DNA of 64,000 nt from JAFGJQ01 sp052034525 (lineage in GTDB: Bacteria > Planctomycetota > Phycisphaerae > UBA1845). The notes beneath the pieces were generated by a model. That model worked only from the letters and a program-made list of their open reading frames with translations, was not told the origin of the DNA and searched no databases. Made by a program: the position numbers and the translations under genes. Below, in pieces: positions 18,077 through 27,259 of the stretch (position 1 is its first letter; the number at the start of each line of letters is the position of its first letter). The stretch spans positions 1 through 64,000 of the forward strand of contig JBPOIK010000016.1 in the NCBI GenBank assembly GCA_052034525.1. Direction: 5' to 3'.

Positions 18077-19846
18077 ATGCTGTTCAAGCCTCACCATTTT
18101 CGCCGGGCCGTCGGGCGCCTCGGCACTGCGGCGGCTCTGATCGTGGCGTTCGTCCTGGTCCGCTCGGTTCAGGCGGAGGTCGCGGAGCATCCGTTGTTGC
18201 CGGTCATGGCAGACGAGTTGAAGCTGTCCATGGAGAAGCTGGTTTCACCGGACGGCACGAAGCCGTACTTCATCCAGTATTCGGTAACGGATACCACAAA
18301 CACGTATATTGCGGCCACGCTTGGCGCGGTCTATTACGACAATGACACGCGCCAGCGGGTGTTGGATGTGGATGTCCGCTGCGGCGACTACTCGTTGGAC
18401 AACACGCGTCAGATCCGCGGCGCGATGGGCAGCTCGTACGATGCGGGCGGCGGGGTGGCCCGGTTGCCGATCACGGACGACCTCCTGGCCGTCCGGCAGG
18501 CCATCTGGCTCAAGACGGACGAACGGTTCAAGGCTGCGGCGAAGCGCCTGGCCCAGGTGCAGGCCAATCTGAAAGTCAAGGTGGAGGAGGAGGATCCTTC
18601 GGATGATTTCGCCCGTGAGGCGCCGTCCAGAGACATCGCACCCTGGGCCGCTCACGACGTGGACCCGGAAGTCTGGAGACAGCGCATCCGGACGTACTCG
18701 CGGCGCTTCCGCGAGCACCCCCTGATCTACAACTCGCAGGTGAGTTTTTCCGTGCAGACGGTGAACCGGCTCAGCGTCAACTCCGAAGGAAGCCGGTTGC
18801 AGTTCGGGCAAAGTTGGTGGCGCATCAGTATTTCCGCGAGCACCGTGGCGGAGGACGGAATGCAGCTTTCCCAGCAGACGTCCTTTGACGCCCACACGCC
18901 GGCGGGGCTGCCCGACGACGAGACGATCGAGCGGGCGGTGGATCAGGTCATCGCGGAGGTGCTGGCCTTGCGGTCGGCGCCGATCGTCGACCCGTACACC
19001 GGACCGGCCATTCTGGAGAACCGTGCGGCGGCGGTCTTCTTCCATGAAATTTTCGGCCACCGCATCGAGGGGCACCGGCAGAAGGACGTGGACGAGGGCC
19101 AGACATTCGCCAAGAAGCTCAACGAGCCCATCCTGCCGGAGTTCCTCAGCGTGGTGGACGATCCGTCCCAGCGGACGTTCCGGGGGCAGGACCTCAACGG
19201 GTATTATCCGTTCGACGAGGAGTGCGTGCCGGGCCAGCCTTCCCGACTCGTCGAGAACGGTGTGCTCAAGACCTTCCTCATGTCGCGCACGCCCGCCCGC
19301 GGCATCACGAAATCCGACGGACACGGGCGGAGACGACCCGGACAACGTGTCGTATCACGGCAGGGGAATCTCTTCGTCCAGTCGTCCCAGGAAGTGCCGT
19401 ACGAACAGTTGCGGGCCCGGCTGCTGGAGGAATGCCGGAAACAGGGCAAAGAGTATGGTTTGCTGTTCAAGGACATCTCGGGCGGCTTCACCACGACGCA
19501 GGTGCGCGGTCCGCAGGCCTTTAAGGTGCTGCCCATTCTTGTGTACCGCGTCTACACGGACGGCCGGCCGGACGAACTGGTGCGAGGCGTGGATATCGTC
19601 GGTACCCCGCTGACATGTTTCTCCAAAATCCTCTGCACGGCGGACGATCCGGCCATCTTCAACGGGTTCTGCGGAGCGGAGTCCGGGAGTATTCCGGTGT
19701 CGGCCATCGCCCCCAGCCTGCTGGTGGAGCAGATCGAAATCGAGAAGAAGCAAAAGGCCCAGAATCGTCCGCCGATTCTGCCCGCACCGATTGCCGAACC
19801 GGTGGCCGGGGAGGTCAAGGCTTCTCCGGCGCAGAGCAGATCATGA
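18077..19846 (+). CDS. Secreted TldD-like metallopeptidase
   Basis: 589 residues from the ATG at 18077 (GAGGA upstream). The N-terminus has a signal peptide (FRRAVGRLG..., cut near VQA-E), unlike cytoplasmic TldD. The TldD zinc-site motif HEIFGH is intact with H323, E324 and H328, followed by R-I-E-G-H-R. Other family stretches are F-L-S-V-V-D-D-P, L-V-E-N-G-V-L-K-T-F-L-M-S-R and L-P-I-L-V-Y-R-V-Y-T-D-G. The segment after D-G-H-G-R-R-R has lost the usual arrangement but the frame stays open. It probably cleaves peptides or modified peptides, paired with the next gene. Confidence 0.8.
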   Translation: MLFKPHHFRRAVGRLGTAAALIVAFVLVRSVQAEVAEHPLLPVMADELKLSMEKLVSPDGTKPYFIQYSVTDTTNTYIAATLGAVYYDNDTRQRVLDVDVRCGDYSLDNTRQIRGAMGSSYDAGGGVARLPITDDLLAVRQAIWLKTDERFKAAAKRLAQVQANLKVKVEEEDPSDDFAREAPSRDIAPWAAHDVDPEVWRQRIRTYSRRFREHPLIYNSQVSFSVQTVNRLSVNSEGSRLQFGQSWWRISISASTVAEDGMQLSQQTSFDAHTPAGLPDDETIERAVDQVIAEVLALRSAPIVDPYTGPAILENRAAAVFFHEIFGHRIEGHRQKDVDEGQTFAKKLNEPILPEFLSVVDDPSQRTFRGQDLNGYYPFDEECVPGQPSRLVENGVLKTFLMSRTPARGITKSDGHGRRRPGQRVVSRQGNLFVQSSQEVPYEQLRARLLEECRKQGKEYGLLFKDISGGFTTTQVRGPQAFKVLPILVYRVYTDGRPDELVRGVDIVGTPLTCFSKILCTADDPAIFNGFCGAESGSIPVSAIAPSLLVEQIEIEKKQKAQNRPPILPAPIAEPVAGEVKASPAQSRS

Positions 19847-19970
19847 CACGCGCGCTCGGGAGTCGACGGCGTGCCAAAGGCGAATACGGCACGCGGCGCT
19901 TCTGAGGCGGGCAGCCCGCGCCCGGCGCGAGACGCCCGGCGCATTGAAACAGACTGTGGAGATGCAACTC

Positions 19971-21653
19971 ATGAAACGGTTCCTTCTGACCCTGGCACTG
20001 GGATGCCTGATCACCGCCACACTGTGGGGCGAGGCTCCCCCTACGCCCTCAACCGAAGCGGTCGAGGCACGCGTCACGGCGGAGTTGGAGCAGGACGTAC
20101 TGCTGCGGGCGCTGGTCGATGAGCTGAACCGAAACCGGGAGAAGCTGCGGCTGGAGGGTATGGAGGATCCGTACCACCTGCAGTATCGGCTGGACGATTC
20201 GGCGGACGCATACGCCGTGGCGTCTCTGGGCGCCCTCGTCGGCAGCAACGCCAGCCGCTCCCGCTCGCTGACCACGCAGGTCCGCGTCGGATCCTACAAG
20301 CTGGACAACACCAATTATCGAGGTGGCGGTTACTATCGGGCCGGGCGCGAGGCTGCCGTTCCGCTGGAGAACGACTACGCGGTGGTCCGGCAGGCGATCT
20401 GGTGGGCTACTGACCGCAACTACAAGGATGTGCTGGAGGTCTTCGCCCAGAAGCAGGCGTTCATGAAGACCAAGGTGATTGAGGACAAGCCCGACGACTT
20501 TTCCGAGGCCCCGGCCGCGGTTTATTTCGAGCCGCCTGCCGAACCGCTCGCGGAGGTGTCTCTGCTGGAAAAGCTCGTATGCGACGTCTCGGCCGTGTTC
20601 CGGGACTACCCCGACGTGCAGAGCTCGCAGGCGTGGATCCAGGCGGAAAGCGCTACGCAGTACCTGGTCAATTCCGAGGGCACCCGGATCCGCACGGCGG
20701 GCCGCGTGTACACGTGCAACGTATACGCGGTAGCGCAGGCGGAAGACGGCATGCCGCTGGCAGACGTCCTGACGGTTCGGGCCCGGCGGCTGGAGGATCT
20801 GCCGCCGGCGCAGGAACTGATCCGCCGGAGTCGGCAGATGACCGACCGACTCCTGGCCATCCGACGCGCGCCCAAGCTGGATTCCTATACCGGCCCCGTT
20901 CTCTTTGAGGCGGAAGCGGCCGCGGAGCTCTTTTCGGACCGGTTCGCCGGCGACTTCGCGGGCGGTCAGCGCCCCGTCGGCAGTCGGACGCCGCCGGATG
21001 ATTTTTCGCGGAAGCTCAACCGCCGCGTGCTGCCCCGCTTCATGAACGTGGTGGACGACCCCACCGTGGAGACGTTGTACGGCGAGCCGGTGCTCGGTCA
21101 CTACACCTACGACGACGAAGGCGTGAAAGCCCGCCCCGTGTCGCTGGTGGAGGACGGGCGGCTCAAAGCGCTGCTCATGTCGCGGAATCCGTCTCGGGAG
21201 TTCGCGGAATCCAACGGCCACGGTCGTGGTGGGGGGGCCGCCGTGGGCTGCCTGATCGTGACGGCCGATGACCCGGCGGATCCGGATTCTCTGCGGAACG
21301 AGCTGATCGAGGCCGCGGAGGATGAAGGCCTCGAGTTTGCGATCCGCATCGAGGCAACCGGGGCTGCCGGGCTGAGGGCGCCGCTGGTCGTTCACAAGGT
21401 GTATCCGGATGGACGGGAGGAACTGGTGCGCGGCGTGGAAATCGGCGAGTTTGACCTCAAGGCGTTCAAGCGGATGCTGGCGGCCGGGGGCCAGCCATAT
21501 GTTCTGAACACCGGCGGCAGCTCCGGGCGGACCATCGTCGTTCCGGCCCTGCTGTTCGAGGAGCTGGACCTGGCGAAGATCGATCGTGATTTCGATACGC
21601 CGCCGATCCTCCCGAACCCGCTGGCGCGCGTGAACGCCCCGACGGAACCGTAG
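19971..21653 (+). CDS. Secreted TldE/PmbA-like partner, zinc motif missing
   Basis: 560 residues from the ATG at 19971 (GGAG 9 nt upstream), with a signal peptide (MKRFLLTLALGC..., cut near LWG-E). It aligns by eye along its whole length with the gene before it: Y-H-L-Q-Y-R-L-D, Y-K-L-D-N-T, V-R-Q-A-I-W, Y-L-V-N-S-E-G and M-N-V-V-D-D-P. Where the partner has HEIFGH it reads F-S-D-R-F-A-G-D-F, so the zinc ligands are gone. This mirrors TldD/TldE, in which only TldD is catalytic, and suggests an exported heterodimer. The gap to the first gene is 124 nt. Confidence 0.78.
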   Translation: MKRFLLTLALGCLITATLWGEAPPTPSTEAVEARVTAELEQDVLLRALVDELNRNREKLRLEGMEDPYHLQYRLDDSADAYAVASLGALVGSNASRSRSLTTQVRVGSYKLDNTNYRGGGYYRAGREAAVPLENDYAVVRQAIWWATDRNYKDVLEVFAQKQAFMKTKVIEDKPDDFSEAPAAVYFEPPAEPLAEVSLLEKLVCDVSAVFRDYPDVQSSQAWIQAESATQYLVNSEGTRIRTAGRVYTCNVYAVAQAEDGMPLADVLTVRARRLEDLPPAQELIRRSRQMTDRLLAIRRAPKLDSYTGPVLFEAEAAAELFSDRFAGDFAGGQRPVGSRTPPDDFSRKLNRRVLPRFMNVVDDPTVETLYGEPVLGHYTYDDEGVKARPVSLVEDGRLKALLMSRNPSREFAESNGHGRGGGAAVGCLIVTADDPADPDSLRNELIEAAEDEGLEFAIRIEATGAAGLRAPLVVHKVYPDGREELVRGVEIGEFDLKAFKRMLAAGGQPYVLNTGGSSGRTIVVPALLFEELDLAKIDRDFDTPPILPNPLARVNAPTEP

Positions 21654-21683
21654 CCGGATGGCCCGCGCGTTCGCCGGCCGGTT

Positions 21684-23945
21684 CTACACCGGTCGGAACG
21701 AACACAAAGCCTCGCCCGGTCGGAGTGTGATCGGGCGGTCGGTCTTGGCTGTTATCGCCCGCGCGTCCACACGGGCGGGTTCCGGCGTGGCCCGGAGAAT
21801 CTGCAGACCATCGCGAGGCGACACGAGGCCCTCCGGAAGGCGCAGCGTCAGGTCGGACACCCGACGATTCGCCAGAAGCAGGCCGCCGTGGAGGCCGATG
21901 AGCAGCTCCGTCAGCGTGGCCACGCGGTCCGTCCGCAGGATGGAGTTGCACAGGAAGTCCGCCGGGGAGCTGGGGGTTTCCAGGCGGACCAGTTCGGCTC
22001 CGGCGGCCGCCGCGCTGCGATGGAACGGCGTGTCAAACGGGGCGCTTTCCGCGGTCACTTCCGGGACGAGCTGATCATACCGCCACCCGTAATGCCGCTG
22101 ATCCGCCAGCGACCGGCCATCTGCGGGAAACCAGCCGAAGTATCGCTCGGCGAACGCCGCCTTCCATAACGCAGGCAGGCCCAGCGCAACGCGACGACGC
22201 AGGCGGGACGTGCGGGGCATGGCAATCCGCAGCGTGTGTGTACTTGAGTTCGTAATGTCGATGACCATCGCGAGGCGGTCCAGGTCCGGGGGCTCCGCCA
22301 CCGGCAGCCCTGGCTGCGGAGGGAGCCAGCCTACGTCCCGGGGCCACGGGGCGCTGATGCACTGCCAGACCAGGCGGAACCGGGAGACCAGCTCGGCTGC
22401 ATAGGGACAGGCATGAGGCACCGGTCGCAACAGCGACTTGATCCAGTGCATCACGCCGTACACGCCGTCGGTATCGCCGCCGGACAGGCCGGTTCGAATC
22501 AGAATGACCGGCTGCCGAACGGCGGGCAGACCCGGGGGTTGTGCGGGTCGTCCGATATGCCATCGGGGGCGCAGCGCCTCCGCGTACGGCGCGGCGAGGT
22601 TTTCGAACGCGGCTCCGTACGAATCGAATCGCTGCTCGAGATCCAGCAGTTGCTCCCAGAATTCCCGGTGTGTCCAGGCGGGCACGGTGTATTGACCGAG
22701 GGTCACCGAATCGGCCCCCAGCGCGTTGAGCAGCAGGTGCAGAACGATGTTCGGCTCACTCTGTGTGGAAGGAGGCGCGTCCACCGGCTCCAGGTCCAGC
22801 ACCAGCAATCCGCCTTTGGGCGTGCCGGCAAACAGGCTCAAGGGTCGGTCGGAGCTGGCATCCGAGTCCGTCTCACTGCGAAGCAGAACGGAAAACCCGT
22901 GTCTTCGGCAGAATGCCGCAAACGCCCGGGTGGGCCGGATCTGGTTATGCACGAATACGCGCGGGTCCGCCCCATACAGGCCGCGCCAGGCAAACGGGAA
23001 GCAATCACGCAGAGCGAACCCTCGCGTGATGAAGTTGGACTCGTGCACGGTCGCGCAGAGCAGATCGTCCTTCTGGCGGACCGTGCGCACCTCAACCGCT
23101 CCGCGTGCCGCGCGGGCCAGCCCGGGCAGGCCGATGACCACCAGACGGTCTTTCGCGAGCGACCGCAGCGCGGTCATGCGACAAAGCGCCGCCGGCGGTG
23201 TCCTCAGGATCAGGATCGCATCACACGTCGTGGCCGGCGACGATCGGGCGTTTCCCGGCCGCAGCGCGTCGTCATCCAGCACTCGCACCGCCGACCGGCC
23301 AAAGCGCGCACGCAGCGCCTGTATCAGCGGACGGTTTTCATCCACCTCGCCGCACAGGCCGATGGTTCGGACGGTCTGCGGCGGCGGGCAGGCATACGAC
23401 GGTGTGGGGATGGCCGCCGGGTGCGAGCGGAACTCCGGCTCCAGCACCGGCAGCACCAGTACCTCCCGCACGACGAGGATCGGCGATGGTCCCCGAACGC
23501 CCAGGCGCAGCTCCATGCCATCCGCGCGGGGCGGGGTTTGGAAGAAGGCCCGGAGCGTCCCGGAGGCGGCCAGCGCCGCAGGCGTCTCCAGGCACTCGCC
23601 GAGCGGCACGCTCCCCCTCAACGGCTGCACGGACAGAACGATGCCGGACGCGGGAGGCGGCGGGCTGCCCGATGAGTCGCCCAGCGAGAACAGCGCTTCG
23701 ACCCGGTAGAACTGTTCGCCGGCCGCCCGCACGCGCTGCGACCAGGCGTACCAGACGTTGTTCTCTCGCCGGGAGCGCGGCGATGTACCGCTCACGGCGA
23801 TCTGCATTCCGGGCGGATTGCCGTTTTCCGCCGGCAATCGCTGCCACGTGCAGGATTCATCCTGCGCGATCCAGCGCCAGTGCCGCGGTTGTCGGAGACC
23901 TTCTGTGAAGCGGCAATTGGAAACGAGATTCAGGGCGTCGGGCAC
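21684..23945 (-). CDS. Large protein of unknown function with CBM-like N-terminus
   Basis: 753 residues from the GTG at 23945, with CGGAG 8 nt upstream and a good promoter just beyond; the frame stays open to 24134, but that start would lie upstream of the promoter. No signal peptide is obvious. The start N-L-V-S-N-C-R-F-T-E-G...W-R-W resembles the galactose-binding-like domains of planctomycete exoproteins. The centre is rich in short hydrophobic strands (L-V-V-I-G-L-P-G-L, G-G-L-L-V-L-D-L-E), suggesting an alpha/beta fold like glutamine-amidotransferase-type domains. I recognise no catalytic motif. It could take part in glycan handling, but that rests only on the N-terminus. Confidence 0.65.
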   Translation of the reverse strand: MPDALNLVSNCRFTEGLRQPRHWRWIAQDESCTWQRLPAENGNPPGMQIAVSGTSPRSRRENNVWYAWSQRVRAAGEQFYRVEALFSLGDSSGSPPPPASGIVLSVQPLRGSVPLGECLETPAALAASGTLRAFFQTPPRADGMELRLGVRGPSPILVVREVLVLPVLEPEFRSHPAAIPTPSYACPPPQTVRTIGLCGEVDENRPLIQALRARFGRSAVRVLDDDALRPGNARSSPATTCDAILILRTPPAALCRMTALRSLAKDRLVVIGLPGLARAARGAVEVRTVRQKDDLLCATVHESNFITRGFALRDCFPFAWRGLYGADPRVFVHNQIRPTRAFAAFCRRHGFSVLLRSETDSDASSDRPLSLFAGTPKGGLLVLDLEPVDAPPSTQSEPNIVLHLLLNALGADSVTLGQYTVPAWTHREFWEQLLDLEQRFDSYGAAFENLAAPYAEALRPRWHIGRPAQPPGLPAVRQPVILIRTGLSGGDTDGVYGVMHWIKSLLRPVPHACPYAAELVSRFRLVWQCISAPWPRDVGWLPPQPGLPVAEPPDLDRLAMVIDITNSSTHTLRIAMPRTSRLRRRVALGLPALWKAAFAERYFGWFPADGRSLADQRHYGWRYDQLVPEVTAESAPFDTPFHRSAAAAGAELVRLETPSSPADFLCNSILRTDRVATLTELLIGLHGGLLLANRRVSDLTLRLPEGLVSPRDGLQILRATPEPARVDARAITAKTDRPITLRPGEALCSFRPV

Positions 23946-23993
23946 GGCAAACTCCGTCCAAATCAGACTCCACAACGTAATCCAGTTGTCTCT

Positions 23994-24022
23994 CCTATAC
24001 CGGTATTGGCGTTCGGAGGCAA
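23994..24022 (-). promoter_or_regulatory. Sigma70-type promoter of the unknown large gene
   Basis: On the minus strand TTGCCT (24022-24017) and TATAGG (23999-23994) are 17 bp apart. Transcription would begin near 23987, about 42 nt before the GTG at 23945, which supports that start. Confidence 0.45.
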
Positions 24023-24151
24023 TCCGGTGAGTCGATCCTCGTTGATCGGACGACTTGACGCGGCGCATCCGTGTCGCACAATGCGGCTGATTGGCACAAT
24101 TCGCAAAGGCCGCCCCCGAGGGCCGGATGTTCAACCGGGGAGGCGATTACG

Positions 24152-24560
24152 ATGCACGTCGTTCTGATCTCGACCTACGTCTATCCTATTGCCCTTGGCA
24201 TGAGATACGTGTCCGCCGTGCTCAAGCGGGCGGGGCATCGGGTGACACTTCTGTTTCTGAACTGCCCGCCCGGCAAGCCGGAGGTCGAGGTTTCGCCGGC
24301 CCTCCGCGACGATTTCCTGGATCACTGTCGCGGTGCGGACGTGTTCGGCTTCAGTCTGATGACGAACTCATTCCATCGCGCCTGTCATCTGACCCGGATT
24401 CTGCGGAATGTGGGTGCGCGAGCTCTATCGGGCGGGTCGATCGCTTTATCGAAACCTACTGTTCCAACCCATCCTGCGCCCCCTCGCCTGGCTGCGCCGT
24501 CGATGCCGCCCGGGTGCGATCGGCGAATCGCGGCGGGACGCCCGGCGGCGGGCGGCCTGA
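24152..24560 (+). pseudogene. B12-binding radical SAM gene with internal deletion and frameshift
   Basis: From the ATG at 24152 about 88 codons read as a cobalamin-binding domain of the B12-radical SAM group (M-H-V-V-L-I-S-T-Y, A-V-L-K-R-A-G-H-R-V, C-R-G-A-D-V-F-G-F-S-L, H-L-T-R-I-L-R-N-V-G). At about 24413 the sense shifts by one frame, and 24414-24560 read V-R-E-L-Y-R-A-G-R-S-L-Y-R then a basic end and stop, which looks like the C-terminus of such a protein. The CxxxCxxC radical SAM core is absent. I infer a deletion of roughly 1 kb. TTGACG (24055-24060) and CACAAT (24077-24082) may be a leftover promoter. Confidence 0.6.
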
Positions 24561-24570
24561 GCCGGCCTGT

Positions 24571-25929
24571 TCACCAGCCGTGCTCAACGGCCAGCGCCGC
24601 CGGATCCAGTCGAGTGGCCGGCATCGGCTCGGCGTCCGCCAGTCGGCGGGCCAGAATCGCCACCAGGGCCGCATGACCGTTCACCCCGCGTTGATCCACC
24701 GTGTCGTATTTGTCGCCCGGCGTGTGATAGAAGCGCGCCCCCGGCCCCAGGTCTCCGTAGATCGCCAGGGCACACACTCCCCGTTTCATAAACGCCGCAT
24801 GGTCGCTCCACACGTACACGCTGTTGATCACGTCTGGCTCCAGCGCGAAACCCGGCAGATCCCGGCCCAGAGCCTCCAGAAAAGGCGTCATCTCCGCATG
24901 GCCGTGGGTGACGAACTTCCGCGGCATGCCCGCCATGTCAACATTGATGACGGTCACGATCCGCGCCAGTTCCTGTTCGTGGGCTTCCGCATACGCTTCG
25001 CTGCCGAACAGTCCGTGCTCTTCCCCCATGAACCAGACAAAGCGAATCGTCCGTCGCGGTCGCGAACCCGTTCGGGCCAGCACGCGGGCCGCTTCGAGGA
25101 TGGCCACCGCCCCCGATCCGTTGTCCATGGCGCCCTCGGCCATATGCCAACTGTCCAAGTGCGCGCAGACAAGCACGATCTCGTCCGCCAGACGTCCGGC
25201 GCCGGGGATCTCTCCCACCACGTTGCGCGGGCGGGCTTCCCAGCAGTCGGCCTCGATCTGAACGTTCACGCGAATCGTCTCGCCGGCGGCCAGACGTTCG
25301 GCCAACTGATCGCCATCGATCCGACAGATGGCCACCCCGGGAGCGGAATTCGGCTTGTCATGACAGGTTCCCACAATGACCTGATCGTCCAGATGAGAGA
25401 TGTGCAGCATTCCGGCGGCGCCGTGCTCCAGAGCGGACTGCATCACCCGGCTGCGATGCACGTTGCTGTAGTGGGCCAGGGCGAACCGGCCGGGCAGAAG
25501 GTGTTTCACCCCGTCAAACTCCGCCGGAGAGCCCCCGCCGACATCCACCAGTTCGGCCGTGATGCCTCCGGCCGGCGTGGTCAGGCAGTTGCCCAGGGCC
25601 TGGGCCATCTCCAGCCGGCGCGGCGGATTGTCGAGCACCGTCACATGCGTGCGGCGGTCACGCCACGTCGTCATGGTGAAGGGCTCGAAGTGTACGTTGG
25701 ACAGCCCGTATGCCCGCAGGCGATCCGCGACATACGCCTCCGCCTTCTCGCCGTTGGGCGATCCGCTGAGCCTTCCGCCCGGCATGCACAAGTGGCGCAG
25801 ATTGGGGCCGACCTCGCTGCCCGTCATCACTTCCGCGATGATCGCGCCGTCCAGCGAAACCGACGAGCTGCAGCCGGACAGAAGGAGCCCCCCGGCACAC
25901 AACAGGACAGGGATGATTCGAGATCGCAT
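24571..25929 (-). CDS. M28-family metallopeptidase, lipoprotein
   Basis: 452 residues from the ATG at 25929 (GGAG 9 nt upstream), chosen because it starts a lipoprotein signal (MRSRIIPVLLC..., lipobox LSGC). A PA-like insert occupies about residues 120-230. The M28 zinc ligands are visible: H in C-A-H-L-D-S-W, D in M-D-N-G-S-G, E-E in F-M-G-E-E-H-G, D in I-N-V-D-M-A-G and H in F-Y-H-T-P-G-D. It is probably an aminopeptidase or carboxypeptidase anchored outside the cytoplasm. Its end lies 11 nt beyond the end of the radical SAM relic on the other strand. Confidence 0.85.
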   Translation of the reverse strand: MRSRIIPVLLCAGGLLLSGCSSSVSLDGAIIAEVMTGSEVGPNLRHLCMPGGRLSGSPNGEKAEAYVADRLRAYGLSNVHFEPFTMTTWRDRRTHVTVLDNPPRRLEMAQALGNCLTTPAGGITAELVDVGGGSPAEFDGVKHLLPGRFALAHYSNVHRSRVMQSALEHGAAGMLHISHLDDQVIVGTCHDKPNSAPGVAICRIDGDQLAERLAAGETIRVNVQIEADCWEARPRNVVGEIPGAGRLADEIVLVCAHLDSWHMAEGAMDNGSGAVAILEAARVLARTGSRPRRTIRFVWFMGEEHGLFGSEAYAEAHEQELARIVTVINVDMAGMPRKFVTHGHAEMTPFLEALGRDLPGFALEPDVINSVYVWSDHAAFMKRGVCALAIYGDLGPGARFYHTPGDKYDTVDQRGVNGHAALVAILARRLADAEPMPATRLDPAALAVEHGW

Positions 25930-26272
25930 GTTTGGAATCTCCATTCCAGCATGTGGGCATCGTACCATTGGCGGAACGTAGCCGCGCCCGGATGACTCGG
26001 CAAGGTCTGTCCCGGCCCGATCTCGCGAGAAAAGATCATCCGTCGTAGCCCACATGCCGAGCAAAGCGGGGAAAGTGTCCCGTCGAGGTTACGCTCTTCG
26101 GCTCCGCGCGAAAACGGACGATCCCACCGAGGAGACGTCGGACCGATAGAAAGCCTCTTTCTGGCATCCAATTGCCGATTCGGCGGCAGACCAAAGAGGC
26201 ATCCCCATCGGGCCGAATAACCAATCAGGCGGGTCGCGCGGGCTCCCGTTCGCCCCCTGACGGATCGAGAGC
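25930..26272. other. Divergent intergenic region with a 40-bp-class inverted repeat
   Basis: No gene is seen. GCCTCTTT (26153-26160) and AAAGAGGC (26193-26200) are perfect inverted repeats enclosing a smaller GCCG-ATT-CGGC hairpin. No T-run follows on either strand, so this is more likely a structured leader or protein-binding site for the gene at 26273 than a terminator. Confidence 0.4.
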
Positions 26273-27259
26273 ATGATCGAGCTGGATACGTCTTTGCTGG
26301 CACCGGAAATCACCTACGTTCTCATGCTGCGCGGCGCGCAACTGCCGGCCCTGGAATGGGCGGAGCGAGCCAACGAAGCGGCCAAACGGCACCTGGAGAG
26401 CATGGACGACATCGGTTTGTTCGGCCGGACGACCCTGGCCAAGCCGGACCTGGGCCTGGCCGTCCGAAGCCTGCTGTACCTCTGGAATGGCTGGCTGCAG
26501 GAAGCCGTGGACGCTGCCCGTCCGGTGCCGAACCCGGAGCGCCACTATCTCATCGGATTGTGTCACCGTCAGGCCGGACAGGCCGCCGAGGCGAAGACCG
26601 TGTTTCAGACGATGGGCTCCCATCCCATCTACGCGCCCCTCGCGGAATACGCGGTGGAAACGATCCGCTTGATGGGCCGGGTGAAAGACAAGACGCTCAT
26701 CCGCTTCCGGCAGATCATGGAGTTTGACCCGGTTTGGGAACCGTTCGCTTTCATCGACCTGTACGAACTGGCCCGGGCCCAGAAGCTCGACCGTATCAGC
26801 GTGGAGGTGGTTCGCACGTTGCAGTGCCGTGAATGGGAAATGCTCTTCACGCAATGCTACGAGGCCGCCGTGGGTGAGTCTCTTCTCAAAATACGCACCG
26901 CCCAGTCCCCGGAACTGGACCGGAAACGGAGGCTCGAGAGACGGGCGCAGGACGCCAAGAGACGATCACGCCAATACGCTCTCGATGAAATGCAGAAGCA
27001 GAAGCTCGAGGCGGCGATCGCAGCGAAGGCGGAAAAGGCCGGCCAGAGTCGCCCTTCTCCCGTCAAGCCTCGGCCGTCCGCCTCCGGCAAGCCCGAGGCG
27101 CCCCCGGTTCCGAGCCTGAGCGTTGTGTGCCCGGTCTGCGCACACTGTCAACGAGTGCCCGAATCGTTGCGTGGCCAGCCCACCCGATGTGGCCGATGCG
27201 GCGCCAGCTACCGCGTGCCGGCCGGCAAGCCGGTCGCTCCCGGCGCGGGCAACCCCTGA
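26273..27259 (+). CDS. Hypothetical TPR-like protein with coiled coil and C-terminal zinc ribbon
   Basis: 328 residues, no signal peptide. Residues 1-190 are helical with repeat-like features (H-Y-L-I-G-L-C-H-R-Q-A-G-Q-A-A-E-A-K-T-V-F), suggesting tetratricopeptide-type helices. Residues 215-260 are charged and likely coiled coil (R-K-R-R-L-E-R-R-A-Q-D-A-K). The C-terminus has a zinc ribbon: C-P-V-C...C-G-R-C-G-A-S-Y-R-V-P, like the MJ0042/putative regulatory ribbons common in planctomycetes. Function unknown. It converges with the YkgJ pair, with no gap between the stop codons. Confidence 0.7.
   Translation: MIELDTSLLAPEITYVLMLRGAQLPALEWAERANEAAKRHLESMDDIGLFGRTTLAKPDLGLAVRSLLYLWNGWLQEAVDAARPVPNPERHYLIGLCHRQAGQAAEAKTVFQTMGSHPIYAPLAEYAVETIRLMGRVKDKTLIRFRQIMEFDPVWEPFAFIDLYELARAQKLDRISVEVVRTLQCREWEMLFTQCYEAAVGESLLKIRTAQSPELDRKRRLERRAQDAKRRSRQYALDEMQKQKLEAAIAAKAEKAGQSRPSPVKPRPSASGKPEAPPVPSLSVVCPVCAHCQRVPESLRGQPTRCGRCGASYRVPAGKPVAPGAGNP

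Noticed and set aside
22490..22515. GGTTCGAATC string resembling a tRNA T-loop
   Set aside because: No acceptor or anticodon stem can be formed around it and it lies inside a coding region.
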